From: Kitasatospora humi
GTDB taxonomy: Bacteria > Actinomycetota > Actinomycetes > Streptomycetales > Streptomycetaceae
DNA length: 64,000 bases
Assembly (NCBI RefSeq): GCF_020907985.1
Contig: NZ_JAJJPA010000006.1
Span: 62,001-126,000 of the forward strand
Direction: 5' to 3'
The first letter of the stretch is position 1, and every line of letters begins with the position of its first letter. The notes under the pieces are model-generated. The model saw only the letters and a program-made list of their open reading frames with translations, did not search any database and was not told where the DNA came from. Made by a program: the position numbers and the translations under genes. Shown here piece by piece: positions 21,214 to 29,436 of the stretch.

Positions 21214-22074
21214 TCAGGCGAGCCAAGGGCAGGGCAGCCGCAGCAGCTCAAGCGCCCGGCCGGCCACCGCCTCCGCGTGCGGCGGCACACCGCCGTCCGC
21301 CAGTCCCCGCGTCAGGTGCACCTGGAGCGCCTGGAGGGTGGCGAAGATGTTGAACGCCCAGGCGGGTACCGGTCCGGGGCCGCCGCCCTCCAGGGCCTTG
21401 GCCGGCACGTCGAGCCAGCCGGTCGCCTCCGCCTCGGTGAGGCCGGGCTCCAGCAGGATGCCGGTGATCGCCCGGGCCAGGCGGGCGTCCTCCATCTGGA
21501 GGTACCGGTGATCGGCGTCGGCCGCCGCGATCCGGCGGGCGCAGAGGTCGAGGAGGTCGGCGCGCTGCTCCGGGAGCGCGCGGGCGAAGGCGGCGGCCGC
21601 GTCCGCGCCGTGCGCGACGGCGTGCAGCCAGCCGAGGCGGTCGTCCCAGCCACGGGTGTCGGGCTCGGCCGGGTACCAGCGGGCGAAGGCGGCGTACCAG
21701 CGCTGGACGGTGCCCTGGTCGATGGCGCCGGGCAGTTGCCGACTGCGCGTCAGCACGCAGCGCAGTACCAGCGGCGCGAAGGTGCGCGCCTGCACCTCGG
21801 GGTGGTCCAACCGCGCCACGGCGGCCTCGCCGAGTGCGACCAGCTGGTCGTCGAGCCGGCCTTCGCGGACCCACTGCGCGCTGGCGGTGTAGGCGTGATC
21901 GTCGCGCACCACCGGGTCGGGCGAGCTCAGCATGGCCGCCAGCTCGTCGAGGAGCTCCGCCGCGGGGACGTCAGCGGGGAACGGGAACCCGGTGGCAGCC
22001 AGCAAGGCCCAGTCGATCGGTGCGTACGACAACGCGTCGGCTCTCCCGCCCGGTGACGACGACTCTTGAGCCAT
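21214..22074 (-). CDS. DUF2785-type helical protein
   Basis: A 286-residue all-helical protein. It contains ELLDELAAMLSSPDPVVRDDHAYTAS near the start, LVLRCVLTRSRQLPGAID in the middle and GWLHAVAHGADAAAAFARAL later, which match the DUF2785 pattern. The helix-pair spacing and the DP-VRD phrase resemble HEAT-type repeats. It has no signal peptide or membrane helix and is therefore cytoplasmic. The function is unknown. I start at the ATG at 22074; an earlier ATG adds 12 residues. It is convergent with endonuclease IV and a single-gene unit. The 240-nt gap to trpS holds no gene that I recognise. Confidence 0.7.
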   Translation of the reverse strand: MAQESSSPGGRADALSYAPIDWALLAATGFPFPADVPAAELLDELAAMLSSPDPVVRDDHAYTASAQWVREGRLDDQLVALGEAAVARLDHPEVQARTFAPLVLRCVLTRSRQLPGAIDQGTVQRWYAAFARWYPAEPDTRGWDDRLGWLHAVAHGADAAAAFARALPEQRADLLDLCARRIAAADADHRYLQMEDARLARAITGILLEPGLTEAEATGWLDVPAKALEGGGPGPVPAWAFNIFATLQALQVHLTRGLADGGVPPHAEAVAGRALELLRLPCPWLA

Positions 22075-22315
22075 GTCCCACGGAGGCTCACACGACAGTC
22101 TTGCAGGCATCGTACCGCTTGCGGATCCGCTCGGAGGCGCCGGCCGTGCTGGTCACCGCGGCGGCCCGACTCCGGGGCCGCCAGCGGGCCGACCGAACGT
22201 CCAGGTCGCCCTGGCCCGGAGCCACCAGGCGGCTCGCCATCGGCCACGTCGCCGAACTTCCCGATCTGCTGGCCGAGTTGTTGAACCGTCCCTACCGCAA
22301 CCCACACTGGCGAGG

Positions 22316-23314
22316 TCAGTAGCGCATCCCCATCACCGTCAGCACCTCTGCCAGGGTGCGGTCGGCGACCTCGTTGGCACGGGCGTTGCCGCGCGCCAGG
22401 ACTTCGCGCAAGTAGGCGCGGTCGGTGGCGAGTTCGGCGCGGCGCTTGCGGATCGGGCGGAAGTAGTCGTTGACCGCGTCGATGACCGCGCTCTTGAGCC
22501 GGCTGGCGCCGCCGTCGCCGATGTCCTCGGCGAAGCTGCCCGGATCGCGGCCCTGGCAGAGCGCGCCGAGCAGCAGCAGGCTGGCCACCTCGGGTCGGCC
22601 GACCGGATCGTAGCCGATCCGGCGGTCGGCGTCGGTCTTGGCGCCCCTGAGCAGGGTGGCGGTCTCGTCCTCGGTGGCGCCGAGCGAGACGGCGTTGCCG
22701 CGGCTCTTGCTCATCTTGCCGCCGTCGGTGCCGAGCAGCCGGGGCGCCGCCGACAGCAGCGCCTGCGGCTCCGGGAAGAGCGGTGAACCGGGTTGGGCGT
22801 AGCGGGCGTTGAAGCGGCGGGCGATGGTGCGGGTGGCCTCCAGGTGGGGCAGCTGGTCCTGGCCGACCGGGACCAGGCCGGGCTTGCAGAACAGGATGTC
22901 GGCCGCCTGGTGCACGGGGTAGGTGAGCATCAGTCCGCTGACCGCCGCCTGCCGGGAGTGCGCGATCTCGTCCTTGACGGTGGGGTTGCGCTGCAACTCC
23001 GAGGCGCTGATCAGACTGAGGAAGGGCAGCAGCAGCTGGTTGAGCGCCGGCACCGCACTGTGGGTGAAGATCACCGCCCGGTCCGGGTCGATCCCGATGG
23101 CCAGGTAGTCGAGCACCAACCCCTCGACGTACTCGGCGAGTCGGTCGGCCGTGTCGCGGTCGGTGAGCACCTGGTAGTCGGCGACCACGATGAACACCTC
23201 GGCGCCCTCGGACTGCAGGCGGACCCGGTTCTGCAGCGTGCCGAAGTAGTGACCAAGGTGGAACGGACCGGTGGGCCGGTCGCCGGTGAGCACGCGGGGG
23301 TGGGGGTGCGGCAT
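22316..23314 (-). CDS. trpS: Tryptophanyl-tRNA synthetase, auxiliary (TrpRS1-like) type
   Basis: A 332-residue class I aminoacyl-tRNA synthetase. It has the HIGH-type motif in TGDRPTGPFHLGHYFGTL and the KMSKS loop in GGKMSKSRGNAVSLG. Tryptophan-pocket elements are AVSGLMLTYPVHQAADIL and PVGQDQLPHLEATRTIARRF. It charges tRNA-Trp. The GDRPTG...GHYFGTL form, rather than the G.QPTG...GNYLGA of housekeeping enzymes, and the attenuator upstream, match from memory the S. coelicolor TrpRS1. That is an auxiliary, indolmycin-resistant enzyme induced when charged tRNA-Trp is scarce. I therefore expect a second, housekeeping trpS elsewhere in the genome. The start is ATG 23314, with GGAG a few bases upstream (rc of CTCC). 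Confidence 0.92.
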   Translation of the reverse strand: MPHPHPRVLTGDRPTGPFHLGHYFGTLQNRVRLQSEGAEVFIVVADYQVLTDRDTADRLAEYVEGLVLDYLAIGIDPDRAVIFTHSAVPALNQLLLPFLSLISASELQRNPTVKDEIAHSRQAAVSGLMLTYPVHQAADILFCKPGLVPVGQDQLPHLEATRTIARRFNARYAQPGSPLFPEPQALLSAAPRLLGTDGGKMSKSRGNAVSLGATEDETATLLRGAKTDADRRIGYDPVGRPEVASLLLLGALCQGRDPGSFAEDIGDGGASRLKSAVIDAVNDYFRPIRKRRAELATDRAYLREVLARGNARANEVADRTLAEVLTVMGMRY

Positions 23315-23376
23315 CGGTTTCTCCTCGTCATCGGGTGGGCGGCCGACCGGCGGCGGCCCGGCGAGGATCACAACGA

Positions 23377-23466
23377 AGGGCCGTCCGTCCGGACGGCCCT
23401 GGGCATGGTGGATGCGCGGCCGTCCTAGGACGGCCACCAGCTGAGGCAGAGCAGGCGCGTGCGCAT
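23377..23466 (-). promoter_or_regulatory. Ribosome-mediated transcription attenuator of trpS
   Basis: Read on the minus strand: a leader peptide (23466-23425) with two adjacent Trp codons (23439-23434); segment 1 and segment 2 form an 18-nt perfect palindrome (23435-23418, GGCCGTCC/GGACGGCC). Segment 3 and segment 4 form a 10-bp terminator hairpin (23400-23377, AGGGCCGTCC/GGACGGCCCT, 4-nt loop) followed by TTCGTTGTG. Segments 1 and 3 share GGCCGTCC, so 2 can pair with either. A ribosome stalled at Trp-Trp covers segment 1, frees 2 to pair with 3, and prevents termination before trpS. A possible -10 box (TACAGT) lies just upstream of the leader. Confidence 0.9.
23425..23466 (-). CDS. trpS leader peptide (13 aa, Trp-Trp)
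   Basis: Short frame encoding MRTRLLCLSWWPS and ending in TAG inside the 1:2 palindrome. The two consecutive tryptophan codons are the sensing element of the attenuator: low charged tRNA-Trp stalls the ribosome here. The ribosome site is weak (GGGG) and the leader may start close to the transcription start. The peptide itself is not expected to have a function. Confidence 0.88.
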   Translation of the reverse strand: MRTRLLCLSWWPS

Positions 23467-23584
23467 GGGCCCCACTGTAACGCGTCCCGCGCGGTTCAGG
23501 GGAGCGCTGCGTGCCGTTCACTCGGCGGGAGGGCCGGACCCCCTACCGTGAGCGGTCATCGGCGACCCGGAAGCGAGGACATCC

Positions 23585-25231
23585 ATGCACCAGCCCAGCG
23601 ACGCCCCGACCGAGCAGCAGCCGGGCGGCACGGTGACCCGGCGCAGCGCCCTGCGGTTGACCGCCGGCATGGGCGGCGCCGCACTGGCCGCCGCCCCGCT
23701 GCTCACCGCCACCGCGGCGGCTGCTGACGATGCCTCAGCCCATGGGCAGGGCCAGGGAGAGGACCAGGGCTCGCCGCTGCTGCTGACCCGTCCCGAGTCA
23801 CTGGGGGCGCCCGCCGTGGAAGGCCTGCACCTGACCTTCGGCGCGGACCCGACCACGCAGCTGACCGCCTCCTGGACCACGGACGGCCCGGTGCGTCGGC
23901 CCCGGGTCCAACTGGGCAGCCTGGAGGGCGGGTTCGGCCGCACGGTGGATGCCGAGACCCGCACCTACGTGGACGGGGCGAGCGGGCGCACGGTCTACAC
24001 CCACCACGCGCGGATGGAGAACCTGCGGCCCGGCGGCTACTACACCTACGCCGCCCTGCACGACGGCGGCCGGCCGGACGCCGGCACCTTCCGCACCGCG
24101 CAGCGCGGGCGGCAGGCGTTCACCTTCACCTCGTTCGGCGACCAGGCGGTGCCGATCACCACCTGGCAGCCGGACGGCAAGGGCGGCTACACCTCGGTGC
24201 CCAGCGGGATCGCCTCGCCGGCCTCGGCGGACATCGTGGCCGGCATCGAGCAGGTCGACCCGCTCTTCCACCTGCTCAACGGCGACCTGTGCTACGCCAA
24301 CATCTCCCCGGACCGGCTGCGCACCTGGCAGGGCTTCTTCGCCAACAACACCCGCTCCGCCCGGTTCCGTCCGTGGATGCCGGCGGCGGGCAACCACGAG
24401 AACGAGAAGGCGAACGGGCCGATCGGCTTCTCCGCCTTCCAGACCCGGTTCGACCTGCCGGGCAACGGCGGTGACGCCGAGTTCGCGGGGCTGTGGTACT
24501 CGTTCACGGTCGGCTCGGTGCACGTGGTGGTGCTGCAGAACGACGACGTGGCCTACCAGGACGGCGGCGACGCCTATCTGCACGGCTACAGCGGCGGTGC
24601 CCAACGAGCCTGGCTGGAGAAGGACTTGGCGGCGGCCCGGAGGGACGACTCGATCGACTGGGTGGTCGTCTGCATGCACCAGGTGGTGATCAGCTCCTCC
24701 GACGCCAACGGCGCCGACCGGGGCGTCCGCGAGCAGTGGGGACCGCTCTTCGACCGCTACCAGGTGGACTTGGTGGTCTGCGGCCATGAGCACGACTACG
24801 AGCGTTCGCTGCCGGTGCGGGGCGTGGTGCCGGGCTCGGAGACGCTGACCCCGAATCCGGTGGCGACGGCGACGGACGTGATCGACACGTCCCGGGGCAC
24901 GGTGCACATGGTGCTGGGCGGGGGCGGCACTTCCTCGCCGAGCAACGGGAAGTTCTTCGAGCCCGGCAAGGCCAAGGTGATCACGGGGGTGGGCCCGGTC
25001 GGCGGCAACGGCAAGCGCCCGCCGGTGTACGTGTTCGAGGACGCGCCGTGGATCGGCGTGCGCGATCTGGACCATTCGTACGGCTTCGCGGCCTTCACGG
25101 TGGATCCGGGCAACCACCCCGGTTCGACCACCAGCATGCACGTGACGTACTACGCGGTGGCCCAGCCGGACGGGACGATCAGCCCGCTGGAGAACTTCGT
25201 GCTGCACCGCAAGCGCTCCGACGGCAGGTAG
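23585..25231 (+). CDS. Tat-exported purple-acid-phosphatase-like metallophosphoesterase
   Basis: A 548-residue secreted phosphatase. A Tat signal is clear: TRRSALRLTAGMGGAA with the twin arginine, then an Ala-rich core. It is followed by a fibronectin-like N-terminal domain (GLHLTFGADPTTQLTASWTT, residues about 80-170), as in purple acid phosphatases. The catalytic domain carries the dinuclear-metal motifs TSFGDQ, LNGDLCYAN, AAGNHEN, CMHQVVIS and CGHEHDYER in order. It should hydrolyse phosphomonoesters outside the cell, with metal inserted before Tat export. A GAGGAC ribosome site precedes ATG 23585. Upstream GTTCA-like words are too sparse to claim PhoP control. A strong terminator follows. 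Confidence 0.88.
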   Translation: MHQPSDAPTEQQPGGTVTRRSALRLTAGMGGAALAAAPLLTATAAAADDASAHGQGQGEDQGSPLLLTRPESLGAPAVEGLHLTFGADPTTQLTASWTTDGPVRRPRVQLGSLEGGFGRTVDAETRTYVDGASGRTVYTHHARMENLRPGGYYTYAALHDGGRPDAGTFRTAQRGRQAFTFTSFGDQAVPITTWQPDGKGGYTSVPSGIASPASADIVAGIEQVDPLFHLLNGDLCYANISPDRLRTWQGFFANNTRSARFRPWMPAAGNHENEKANGPIGFSAFQTRFDLPGNGGDAEFAGLWYSFTVGSVHVVVLQNDDVAYQDGGDAYLHGYSGGAQRAWLEKDLAAARRDDSIDWVVVCMHQVVISSSDANGADRGVREQWGPLFDRYQVDLVVCGHEHDYERSLPVRGVVPGSETLTPNPVATATDVIDTSRGTVHMVLGGGGTSSPSNGKFFEPGKAKVITGVGPVGGNGKRPPVYVFEDAPWIGVRDLDHSYGFAAFTVDPGNHPGSTTSMHVTYYAVAQPDGTISPLENFVLHRKRSDGR

Positions 25232-25247
25232 GGGTCCGCTCGCTGGA

Positions 25248-25320
25248 GCCAGGAGCCGGGAGCCAGTGGCCAGGAGCCGGGAGCCGCGCTCGCCTTCGGG
25301 CCTGCGCGGCTCCCGCTTTT
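25248..25320 (+). terminator. Terminator with preceding 17-nt direct repeat
   Basis: The hairpin GGGAGCCGCG / CGCGGCTCCC (25279-25314, 16-nt loop) ends in GCTTTT, one of the few T-runs here, and terminates the phosphatase gene. Just before it, the 17-nt word GCCAGGAGCCGGGAGCC occurs twice (25248-25264, 25269-25285); the second copy forms part of the left arm, so the terminator probably arose by local duplication. Confidence 0.85.
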
Positions 25321-25333
25321 GCGCGGGTACTCG

Positions 25334-25379
25334 TTGACATCGCCAGACTGGAGGGCCAGGCTAAGCAAGCGCTTAGTCA
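25334..25379 (+). promoter_or_regulatory. Promoter and TetR operator of the APH-acyl-CoA dehydrogenase operon
   Basis: TTGACA (25334-25339), 17-nt spacer, CAGGCT (25357-25362), overlapped at its last two bases by the operator CTAAGCAAGCGCTTAG (25361-25376), followed by TCA. The same order and the same 19-nt operator core occur before the SDR operon at 30214. The word AGCAAGCGCTTAGT fits, from memory, the KstR2-type consensus AnCAAGnnCTTGnT at all but one position. The likely repressor is the TetR gene at 30294. Confidence 0.85.
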
Positions 25380-25400
25380 GTCTCACCCCCCGAGGATGCC

Positions 25401-26399
25401 ATGACCGAGAACCCCCCCGGGCTCGACCTCGCGAAGCTCCGGGCGCACCTGGGCACCGGGCCGCTGCAGGCCGAGCTGATCCAGGGCGGCCGCTCCAACC
25501 TGACCTACCGGGTGACCGACGGCACCGAGCGCTGGGTGCTGCGCCGCCCGCCGCTGGGGCACGTGCTGGCCACCGCCCACGACATGGGCCGCGAGTTCCG
25601 GGTGCTCGGCGCACTGCACGGCTCGCCGGTGCCGGTCCCGCGCCCGGTGCGGCTGACCGACGACCCCGAGGTCATCGGCGCCCCCTTCTACCTGATGGAG
25701 TTCGTCGACGGCACCGCCCACCGGGACAGCGCGGCCCTGGCCGCCCTCGGCCCGCAGCGGGTCCGCGCGCTGGCCGACCGGCTGGTCGACACCCTGGTCG
25801 ACCTGCACGCCATCGACCCGGCAGCAGTCGGCCTGGCCGACTTCGGGCGCCCCGAGGGCTTCCTGGCCCGCCAGGTGCGGCGCTGGGGCAAGCAGTTGGA
25901 CGCCTCCCGCAGCCGCGAGGTGCCCGGCATCGAGGAGCTGCGCGCCCGACTGGCCGAGACCCTGCCCGACTCCCCCGCGCCGACCCTGGTGCACGGCGAC
26001 TACCGCCTGGACAACGTGCTGGTGGGTCCGGACGACCGGATCAACGCCGTGCTCGACTGGGAGATGTCCACCCTCGGCGACCCGCTCACCGATCTCGGAC
26101 TGCTGGTGATGTACACCGAGCTGGCCGAGCAGTTCGACGGCGTCATCCCCGGCGTGGCGCTGGCCCCAGGCTTCCCGGGCAGTGCGGAGTTGGTCGACCG
26201 CTACGCGGCCGGCGCCCGGCGCGACGTGTCGTCGGTGACCTGGTACGTGGCCTTCGCCTCCTTCAAGCTCGCCGTGGTGCTGGAGGGCATCCACTTCCGC
26301 TTCCGGCAGGGCGGCACCGTCGGCGCCGACTTCGACCGGATCGGCGAGCTGGTGCCCGCCTTCGTCCAGCACGGCCTGCACTCCCTCAAGGAGCACTGA
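25401..26399 (+). CDS. APH-like phosphotransferase (acyl-CoA-dehydrogenase-linked)
   Basis: A 332-residue kinase-fold protein of the choline/aminoglycoside phosphotransferase superfamily. Catalytic motif: TLVHGDYRLDNVLVG (Brenner-type HGDxxxxN); metal motif: VLDWEMSTLGDPLTDLG. Residues 20-45 give the nucleotide-binding strand pair (IQGGRSNLTYRV). Proteins with HGDYRLDN beside an acyl-CoA dehydrogenase match the ACAD10/11-type kinases, which phosphorylate hydroxy-acyl groups before dehydrogenation or elimination. It is probably such a catabolic kinase and not an antibiotic-resistance enzyme. First gene of the operon; acyl-CoA dehydrogenase begins 5 nt after its stop. Controlled by the operator at 25361. 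Confidence 0.87.
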   Translation: MTENPPGLDLAKLRAHLGTGPLQAELIQGGRSNLTYRVTDGTERWVLRRPPLGHVLATAHDMGREFRVLGALHGSPVPVPRPVRLTDDPEVIGAPFYLMEFVDGTAHRDSAALAALGPQRVRALADRLVDTLVDLHAIDPAAVGLADFGRPEGFLARQVRRWGKQLDASRSREVPGIEELRARLAETLPDSPAPTLVHGDYRLDNVLVGPDDRINAVLDWEMSTLGDPLTDLGLLVMYTELAEQFDGVIPGVALAPGFPGSAELVDRYAAGARRDVSSVTWYVAFASFKLAVVLEGIHFRFRQGGTVGADFDRIGELVPAFVQHGLHSLKEH

Positions 26400-26404
26400 G
26401 ATTC

Positions 26405-27619
26405 ATGGACTTCGCCTTCGACTCCCGCACCGAGGCACTGCGCGAGCAGCTCACCGCCTTCCTCACCGAGCACGTCTACCCGGCCGAGTCCCGGCTGACC
26501 GTCGAGCCGGACTGGTCAACCCCCGCGGTGATCCGCGAACTCCAGCGGGAGGCCCGCGCGCAGGGGCTGTGGAACCTGTTCTTCGTGGACAGGACCGGCC
26601 TTCCTGGCGAGCGCGGTGCCGGCCTGACCAATCTGCAGTACGCACCGCTCGCCGAACTCACCGGCCGCAGCATTCAGTTGGCGCCGGCCGCGGTCAACTG
26701 CGCGGCCCCGGACACCGGCAACATGGAGTTGCTCAACGAGTTCGGCGACGAGGCGCAGCGCAAGCAGTGGTTGGAGCCGCTGCTGAACGGGGAGATCCGC
26801 TCGGCCTTCGCCATGACCGAACCGGAGGTGGCCTCCTCGGACGCCACCAACATCCGCACCCTGATCACCCGGGACGGCGACGACTACGTCATCAACGGCC
26901 GCAAGTGGTACATCACGGGCGCGATGAACCCGGAGTGCCGGATCTTCATCGTGATGGGCCTGACCGACCCGGAGGCGCAGGTGCACCGCCGCCAGTCGAT
27001 GGTCCTGGTGCCGCGCGACACTCCCGGGGTCACCGTGCGGCGCGCGATGACGGTGTTCGGCTACGAGGACCGCGACCACGGCGGCCACGCCGAGGTGGTC
27101 TTCGACAACGTCCGGGTGCCGGCGGGCAATCTGATCGGCGAGCCCGGGTCCGGCTTCGCCATCGCCCAGGCCCGGTTGGGGCCGGGGCGGATCCACCACT
27201 GCATGCGGGCGATCGGCGTGGCCGAGCGGGCACTCGAGTTGATGTGCCGCCGGGTCAGCGAGCGGGTGGCCTTCGGCAAGCCGCTGGCCGCCCAGGGCGT
27301 GATCCAGGACTGGATCGCCGAGTCCCGGGTGCGGATCGAGCAGGCCCGGCTGCTGGTGCTCAAGGCGGCTTGGCTGATGGACACCGTGGGCAACCGCGGC
27401 GCGCACACCGAGATCCAGGCGATCAAGATCGTGGTGCCGCAGACCGTCGAGTGGATCCTGGACAAGGCGGTCCAGGCGCACGGCGCCGCCGGTGTCAGCC
27501 AGGACACGCCGCTCGCCGGGCTCTGGGCCGGCCTGCGGACCTTGCGGCTGGCGGACGGCCCGGACGAGGTGCACCGCCGCTCGCTGGCCCGCCGCGAGTT
27601 GCGCAAGTACCAGGCGTGA
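26405..27619 (+). CDS. Acyl-CoA dehydrogenase (ACAD10/11-like)
   Basis: A 404-residue FAD-dependent acyl-CoA dehydrogenase. Signature segments are AFAMTEPEVASSDATNI (flavin-binding), GRKWYITGAMNP, FGYEDRDHGGHAEVVFDNVRVP, GPGRIHHCMRAIGVAERALE and VQAHGAAGVSQDTPLAGLWAG near the C-terminus. It oxidises acyl-CoA to enoyl-CoA and passes electrons to ETF. The WNLFF...GAGLTNLQYAPLAELTG N-terminus and its pairing with an APH-like kinase mark the ACAD10/11-like group, which handles hydroxylated or branched acyl chains. The ATG at 26405 overlaps no upstream gene. A perfect 18-bp hairpin begins within its stop codon. Confidence 0.92.
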   Translation: MDFAFDSRTEALREQLTAFLTEHVYPAESRLTVEPDWSTPAVIRELQREARAQGLWNLFFVDRTGLPGERGAGLTNLQYAPLAELTGRSIQLAPAAVNCAAPDTGNMELLNEFGDEAQRKQWLEPLLNGEIRSAFAMTEPEVASSDATNIRTLITRDGDDYVINGRKWYITGAMNPECRIFIVMGLTDPEAQVHRRQSMVLVPRDTPGVTVRRAMTVFGYEDRDHGGHAEVVFDNVRVPAGNLIGEPGSGFAIAQARLGPGRIHHCMRAIGVAERALELMCRRVSERVAFGKPLAAQGVIQDWIAESRVRIEQARLLVLKAAWLMDTVGNRGAHTEIQAIKIVVPQTVEWILDKAVQAHGAAGVSQDTPLAGLWAGLRTLRLADGPDEVHRRSLARRELRKYQA

Positions 27620-27658
27620 GCAGGTGGTGGGGGCCGGGCCGGCCCCCACCACCTGCTC
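27618..27658. terminator. Bidirectional terminator, 18-bp perfect stem
   Basis: GAGCAGGTGGTGGGGGCC pairs perfectly with its complement (27641-27658) around a 5-nt loop. It begins inside the stop codon of the acyl-CoA dehydrogenase and lies between convergent operons, so it can end transcription from both sides. Confidence 0.9.
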
Positions 27659-27723
27659 ACCGCACGTTCACGAGCCGGCCCGGCGCCGGGCCGCAGCTCA
27701 CGGCACGATCACGAGCCGGCCCG
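27655..27723. repeat. Duplicated 3' end of the quinone oxidoreductase gene
   Basis: A 28-nt word occurs at 27655-27682 and 27696-27723 with 2 mismatches. The second copy is the end of the oxidoreductase gene (RLVIVP and stop); the first copy encodes RLVNVR and stop in the same sense. This is a small local duplication of the gene end with a 41-nt period. Confidence 0.75.
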
Positions 27724-28654
27724 TGGTCCGGCCGGTCAGCACCCGCTGCACCGCGTCCGCGGCCCCGGCCAGCGGGAGCCGTTCGCTCACCAGGGGGCGG
27801 ACCGCGCCGGCGGCGGCCAGCGCGGACAGCTCCTCGTGGCAGGCCCGCACCGCAGCCGGGTCCTTGGTGTTGTAGAGGCCCCAATGCAGGCCGAGCAGTG
27901 TGTAGTTCTTCACCAGCGCGTGCCCGAGGGGCGGAGTGGGGATGGTCCCGCTGGCGAAACCGACCACCACGATCCGGCCCTCGAAGGCGATGCACTTGGT
28001 GGAGCCGGTGTAGGCGTCGCCACCGACCGGGTCGAAGACCACGTCGGCGCCCTGGCCGCCAGTGAGTTCCCGGACCGCCGCGACGAAGTCCTCGGCCTGC
28101 CGGTCGATCACCACGTCGGCGCCCAACTCCTCGGCCACCGCGACCTTCTGCGCCCCGCCGACGACGGCGATGACCCGTGCGCCGGCCGCCCGGCCCAGCT
28201 GCACGGCGGCGCTGCCGACTCCGCCGGCTGCCGCGTGCACCAGCAGGGTCTCGCCGGGGCGCAGCGCGGCGCGGCGGTGCAGGGCGAACCAGGCCGTCTG
28301 GTAGCCGATGTGCAGCGCGGCGGCCTCGGCGTCGTCGAGTGCCCCGGGTGCGGGGAAGAGCGCCCGCCGGTCCATCAGCGCGTACTCGGCGAACGCCCCG
28401 CTGGGCGCCACCGGGTTGCCGATCACCCGCTCCCCGCTCGGGAGTTCACCGCACAGCTCGACACCGGGGACGAACGGCAGCGGCGGCTTCACCTGGTACC
28501 GGCCCAGGCACATCAGCCCGTCCGGGAAGTTCACCGCCGCCGCCCGCACCCGGACCAGCACCTGGCCGTCGGCCGGCACCGGCTCCGGCACGTCCTCGGC
28601 CAGCCGCATCACGTCCTGCGGCAGCCCCGCCGCCGTCACCTGCCAGGCCTTCAC
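27698..28654 (-). CDS. NADPH:quinone oxidoreductase (zinc-independent MDR family)
   Basis: A 318-residue medium-chain dehydrogenase/reductase of the quinone-oxidoreductase branch. It has the GroES-like N-terminus (VLVRVRAAAVNFPDGLMCLGRY), PGVELCGEL, and the nucleotide-binding LLVHAAAGGVGSAAVQLGRAAGARVIA, then GADVVFDPVGGDAYTGS. There are no zinc-ligand cysteines, as expected. It starts with GTG at 28654, overlapping the stop of the preceding SDR gene in a GTGA junction. It probably reduces enoyl or quinone intermediates in the same catabolic route. Third gene of the operon that begins at 30188 and is repressed through the operator at 30214. Confidence 0.88.
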   Translation of the reverse strand: MKAWQVTAAGLPQDVMRLAEDVPEPVPADGQVLVRVRAAAVNFPDGLMCLGRYQVKPPLPFVPGVELCGELPSGERVIGNPVAPSGAFAEYALMDRRALFPAPGALDDAEAAALHIGYQTAWFALHRRAALRPGETLLVHAAAGGVGSAAVQLGRAAGARVIAVVGGAQKVAVAEELGADVVIDRQAEDFVAAVRELTGGQGADVVFDPVGGDAYTGSTKCIAFEGRIVVVGFASGTIPTPPLGHALVKNYTLLGLHWGLYNTKDPAAVRACHEELSALAAAGAVRPLVSERLPLAGAADAVQRVLTGRTTGRLVIVP

Positions 28655-29436
28655 CGCTCCTCCTCCACCACGAACTTGCGCTGCAACCGGTTCATCGCGT
28701 CCAACCAGTGGTCGGTGTCCGTCGCCCGGGCCGCGTAGTAGTCGGCGACCTCGGGGTGCGGCAGGATCAGGAACCGCTCCTCGCGGATCGCCCGCAGGGT
28801 GTCGGCCGCCACCTGTTCCGCGCCCAGGGCGGTGGCACCCATCAGTGCCTGGCCCAACTCGCCCGCCGATTCCAGGATCCGGGTGCGCACGCCCTGCGGG
28901 CAGAGCGCGTGCACCTTGATGCCGCGGTGCCGGTAGGTGGCGGAGAGCCACTCGGCGAAGGAGAGCGCGGCGTGCTTGCTCACCGAGTACGGGGCGGAGC
29001 CGAGCATGGTGAGCAGGCCGGCCGCCGAGACGGTGGCCACGAACCGCCCGCCGCCGCGCTCCAGCCACTCGGGCAGCAGGAGTTCGGCGGCCCGGACGTG
29101 GGCCATCACATTGACCTCCCAGGCGGCGGTCCAGAGCGCCTCGGGCGCCTCCGGTCCCCCGCCGGGCGCGATGCCCGCGTTGGCGCAGTAGACGTCGATC
29201 CCGCCCAGTGCGGACCGGGCGGCGTCGATCAGCGCGGCCACGCCGTCCCGGCCGGCCGCGTCCCCGGGCACCGCGACCGCGCCGATCCGGGCCGCGGTCG
29301 CCGCGGCGGCGGCCGGGTCCAGGTCGTTGACCACCACCGCCGCGCCCTCGGCCGTGAAGGCCTCGGCGAGCGCGGCACCGATCCCGCGGCCGGCGCCGGT
29401 CACCACGCAGCGCTGACCGGCCAGCGCGGTGCTCAC
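28651..29436 (-). CDS. SDR-family oxidoreductase (second gene of the operon)
   Basis: A 261-residue classical short-chain dehydrogenase. It shows the cofactor motif VTGAGRGIGAALAEAF, VVVNDLDP (Asp, suggesting NAD(H)), CANAGIAPGGG, the catalytic serine in ATVSAAGLL and YSVSK. PQGVRTRIL follows the catalytic lysine. It would oxidise a hydroxy-acyl or secondary alcohol. It begins with GTG at 29436 in a GTGA overlap with the first SDR and ends in a GTGA overlap with the quinone oxidoreductase, so translation of all three is coupled. The C-terminal FVVEEER tail is unusual but harmless. Confidence 0.9.
   Translation of the reverse strand: MSTALAGQRCVVTGAGRGIGAALAEAFTAEGAAVVVNDLDPAAAAATAARIGAVAVPGDAAGRDGVAALIDAARSALGGIDVYCANAGIAPGGGPEAPEALWTAAWEVNVMAHVRAAELLLPEWLERGGGRFVATVSAAGLLTMLGSAPYSVSKHAALSFAEWLSATYRHRGIKVHALCPQGVRTRILESAGELGQALMGATALGAEQVAADTLRAIREERFLILPHPEVADYYAARATDTDHWLDAMNRLQRKFVVEEER

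Noticed and set aside
22079..22315. Plus-strand frame between the DUF2785 gene and trpS (ends PYRNPHWRGQ)
   Set aside because: No ribosome site, overlaps the start of the minus-strand gene and has no recognised motif.
23494..23522. GTTCAGG and GTTCACT upstream of the Tat phosphatase, 22 nt apart
   Set aside because: The spacing fits two 11-nt PHO-box units but the middle unit does not match, so PhoP control is not claimed.
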